Made by a program: the position numbers and the translations under genes
In this document: positions 61,991 to 64,000 of the stretch, piece by piece
How the letters are laid out: every line of letters begins with the position of its first letter
How positions within the stretch are numbered: position 1 is the stretch's first letter
Origin: Leifsonia sp. TF02-11
Lineage (GTDB): Bacteria; Actinomycetota; Actinomycetes; Actinomycetales; Microbacteriaceae
NCBI RefSeq assembly: GCF_017565305.1
Contig: NZ_JAGEKP010000004.1
Span: 434,001-498,000, forward strand
Reading direction: 5' to 3'
Length of the DNA: 64,000 bases
Notes under the pieces: model-generated
Seen by the model: the letters and a program-made list of their open reading frames with translations, nothing else
Told to the model about the DNA's origin: nothing
The model's database searches: none

Positions 61991-64000
61991 TCAGGCGGGG
62001 GTGATGACGACCAGGAGGTCGCCCGCATCGACCTGCTGGGTCTTCGGGATGGCGAGGCGCTCGATCGTGCCGGCGACGGGGGCGGTGATGGCCGCCTCCA
62101 TCTTCATGGCCTCGATCGACGCGACCGACTGGCCGGCGGCCACGACATCGCCCGGCACGACGTGGAGGGTGACCACACCGGAGAACGGTGCGGCGACCTG
62201 GCCGGGCTTGGCGGTGTCGGCCTTCTCGGCCGCCTTGGCCTCCACGACGATGCTGCGGTCGCGCACGAACACCGGCCGCAGCTGGCCGTTGAGCGTGGTC
62301 ATGACCGTGCGCATGCCCTTCTCGTCGGCCTCGCCGATGGCCTCCAGTCCGATGTAGAGCCGCACGCCCTTGCTGAACTCGATGACGTGCTCCTCGCCGG
62401 CGCCCAGGCCGTACAGGTAGTCGACCGAGTCCACGACGGAGAGGTCGCCGAACAGCTCGCGCATCTGCTCGTAGATCCGCGTCGGGGCCGGGAACAGCAG
62501 TCGGTTGAGCGCCGCGCGGCGCGAGGCGCTCGAGCCCTCGAGAGCCTCCGCGTCGGTCGACGAGATCTCTTCGACGCCGACCTTGATGGTCTTGCCCGCG
62601 AGCACCTTCGTGCGGAACGGCTCCGGCCAGCCGCCGGGCAGCTCGCCCAGCTCGCCCGCCATGAACCCGACGACCGAGTCGGGGATGTCGTAGTTCTGCG
62701 GGTTCTCCGCGAAGTCGTCGGGGTCGGCGCGCACGGCCGCCAGGTGCAGCGCGAGGTCGCCGACGACCTTCGACGACGGCGTCACCTTGGGGATGCGTCC
62801 CAGGATGCGGTTGGCGGCGGCGTACATGTCCTCCACCAGCTCGAAGTCCTCGGCGAGGCCCAGCGCCTTGGCCTGCTGACGCAGGTTGGAGAGCTGGCCG
62901 CCGGGGATCTCGTGCTTGTAGACGCGACCCGTGGGGCCGGGCAGTCCCGACTCGAACGGCCGGTAGACCTGGCGGACGGCCTCCCAGTACGGCTCGAGGT
63001 CCTCCACCGCCGACAGCGAGATGCCGGTGTCGCGATCGGTGTGCGCGAGCGCGGCGACGAGTGCGGAGGCGCTCGGCTGGCTGGTGGTGCCCGCCATCGG
63101 CGCGCTGGCCACGTCGACTGCGTCGGCGCCGGCGCGTGCGGCCGCGAGCAGCGTCGCGAGCTGTCCGCCCGGAGTGTCGTGGGTGTGCACGTGCACGGGG
63201 AGGTCGAACCGCTCGCGGAACGCCGCGACCAGCTTCTCCGCCGCGGCGGGGCGCAGCAGACCCGCCATGTCCTTGATCGCGAGGATGTGCGCGCCGGACT
63301 CCACGATCTGCTCGGCGAGCCGCAGGTAGTAGTCGAGCGTGTACAGGTCTTCCGCCGGGTCGAGCAGGTCGGCCGTGTAGCAGACCGCGACCTCGGCGAC
63401 GGAGGTGCCGGTGGCCAGCACCGACTCGATCGCCGGGCGCATCTGCGACACGTCGTTGAGCGCGTCGAAGATCCGGAAGATGTCCACACCGGTCGCCGCG
63501 GCCTCCCGCACGAACGCGTCGGTCACCTGCGTCGGGTACGGCGTGTAGCCGACGGTGTTGCGGCCGCGCAGCAGCATCTGGATGTTGATGTTCGGCAGCG
63601 CCTCGCGCAGGGACGCGAGCCGCTCCCACGGGTCCTCGCCGAGGAAGCGCAGCGCGACGTCGTAGGTCGCGCCTCCCCAGGCCTCGACCGAGAGCAGCTC
63701 GGGCGTGAGCCGTGCCACGTAGGGCGCGACGGCCAGGAGGTCCTTGGTGCGCACGCGCGTCGCCAGCAGGGACTGGTGGGCGTCGCGGAAGGTGGTCTCG
63801 GTGACCGCGAGCGCGGTCTGGGCGCGGAGGGCGTCGGCGAAGCCCTTCGGGCCCAGCTCCAGCAGGCGCTGGCGGGAGCCGGACGGCGCAGGCACACCCA
63901 GGTCGATGCGCGGGAGCTTCTCGACCGGCGCCGCGACCTCCGGACGCGGACCGTTGGGCTGGTTGACGGTGACATCGGCCAGCCAGTTGAGCACCTTCGT
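61991..64000 (-). CDS. pyc: Pyruvate carboxylase, C-terminal two thirds (partial)
   Basis: The gene continues beyond the right edge; about 669 residues are present, beginning TKVLNWLADVTVNQPNG, the linker after the biotin carboxylase domain. The carboxyltransferase barrel follows: TETTFRDAHQSLLATRVRTK, FLGEDPWERLASLREALPNI, LRGRNTVGYTPYPTQVTDAF, FRIFDALNDVSQMRPAIE, HILAIKDMAGLLRPAAAEKL (biotin-carbamoyl/metal site) and HVHTHDTPGGQLATLLAAAR. The C-terminal biotinyl domain has VASIEAMKMEAAITAPVAGT with the biotinylated lysine. It produces oxaloacetate from pyruvate for anaplerosis. Its stop is 57 bp before the EspI-like start. Confidence 0.95.
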   Translation of the reverse strand, partial: TKVLNWLADVTVNQPNGPRPEVAAPVEKLPRIDLGVPAPSGSRQRLLELGPKGFADALRAQTALAVTETTFRDAHQSLLATRVRTKDLLAVAPYVARLTPELLSVEAWGGATYDVALRFLGEDPWERLASLREALPNINIQMLLRGRNTVGYTPYPTQVTDAFVREAAATGVDIFRIFDALNDVSQMRPAIESVLATGTSVAEVAVCYTADLLDPAEDLYTLDYYLRLAEQIVESGAHILAIKDMAGLLRPAAAEKLVAAFRERFDLPVHVHTHDTPGGQLATLLAAARAGADAVDVASAPMAGTTSQPSASALVAALAHTDRDTGISLSAVEDLEPYWEAVRQVYRPFESGLPGPTGRVYKHEIPGGQLSNLRQQAKALGLAEDFELVEDMYAAANRILGRIPKVTPSSKVVGDLALHLAAVRADPDDFAENPQNYDIPDSVVGFMAGELGELPGGWPEPFRTKVLAGKTIKVGVEEISSTDAEALEGSSASRRAALNRLLFPAPTRIYEQMRELFGDLSVVDSVDYLYGLGAGEEHVIEFSKGVRLYIGLEAIGEADEKGMRTVMTTLNGQLRPVFVRDRSIVVEAKAAEKADTAKPGQVAAPFSGVVTLHVVPGDVVAAGQSVASIEAMKMEAAITAPVAGTIERLAIPKTQQVDAGDLLVVITPA

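Overview
The window is high-GC chromosomal DNA from an actinobacterium. It is most likely a member of the Microbacteriaceae close to Leifsonia. The evidence is a Wag31/SepF/YggT-type division cluster, an actinobacterial bc1-aa3 respiratory module (di-haem QcrC, four-subunit CtaC-F oxidase), frequent GTG/TTG starts, leaderless promoters, and a gene order that parallels Mycobacterium tuberculosis Rv2145c-Rv2187 (wag31 to mraZ, idsA2, Rv2175c, pknL, aroG, plsC, fadD15). No rRNA, tRNA, CRISPR, prophage or insertion sequence was seen.

Layout. 1-6.6 kb: end of thyA, folA, a DUF1345 membrane protein, a class Ic aspartate aminotransferase, a GNAT protein, the PTS-dependent dihydroxyacetone kinase operon dhaKLM (DhaM fused to HPr) and trpD. 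6.8-17 kb: respiratory genes ctaE-qcrC-qcrA-qcrB on the plus strand and ctaC-ctaD-ctaF on the minus strand, separated by rlmA and a UGT-type glycosyltransferase; erpA follows. 17-23.6 kb: M20 peptidase, DUF3043 protein, an RNase HI with an extra NTF2-like domain, the hisD-nrdR-pyrD group and a flavin-reductase-like protein. 23.7-47.2 kb: one long minus-strand block running from mraZ (promoter end) through rsmH, ftsL, pbpB, murE, murF, mraY, murD, ftsW, murG, murC, ftsQ, ftsZ, yggS, sepF, yggT, wag31, lspA and rluD to dnaE; this is the division/cell-wall (dcw) cluster plus flanking genes. 47.4-58 kb: DUF3040 protein, polyprenyl diphosphate synthase, Rv2175c-like regulator, LysM wall hydrolase, PASTA kinase (PknL position), aroG, plsC, a ROK glucokinase and fadD15. 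58-64 kb: a DUF559 endonuclease-like gene framed by palindromic repeats, an NAD-dependent epimerase, def, an EspI-like MinD/ParA ATPase and the C-terminal two thirds of pyruvate carboxylase, which runs off the window.

The most unusual material is a family of short palindromes (ATTCGTSACGAAT alternating with TTCGTGSCACGAA, centres exactly 20 bp apart). It occurs as 57-bp triplets at 23.6 kb, inside the 3' end of the DUF559 gene at 58.0 kb and at 58.9 kb, and as a nine-palindrome array (40-bp period) at 59.0-59.2 kb. Other non-coding structures are a 28-bp-stem hairpin between pknL and aroG, five tandem 20-bp repeats between murG and murC, three GTGGA boxes at 10-bp spacing upstream of mraZ, several terminator hairpins, and a set of genes whose -10 hexamer lies 6-9 nt before the start codon, so their mRNAs are probably leaderless or nearly so.

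All family assignments come from reading the translated sequence by eye; no database search was run.
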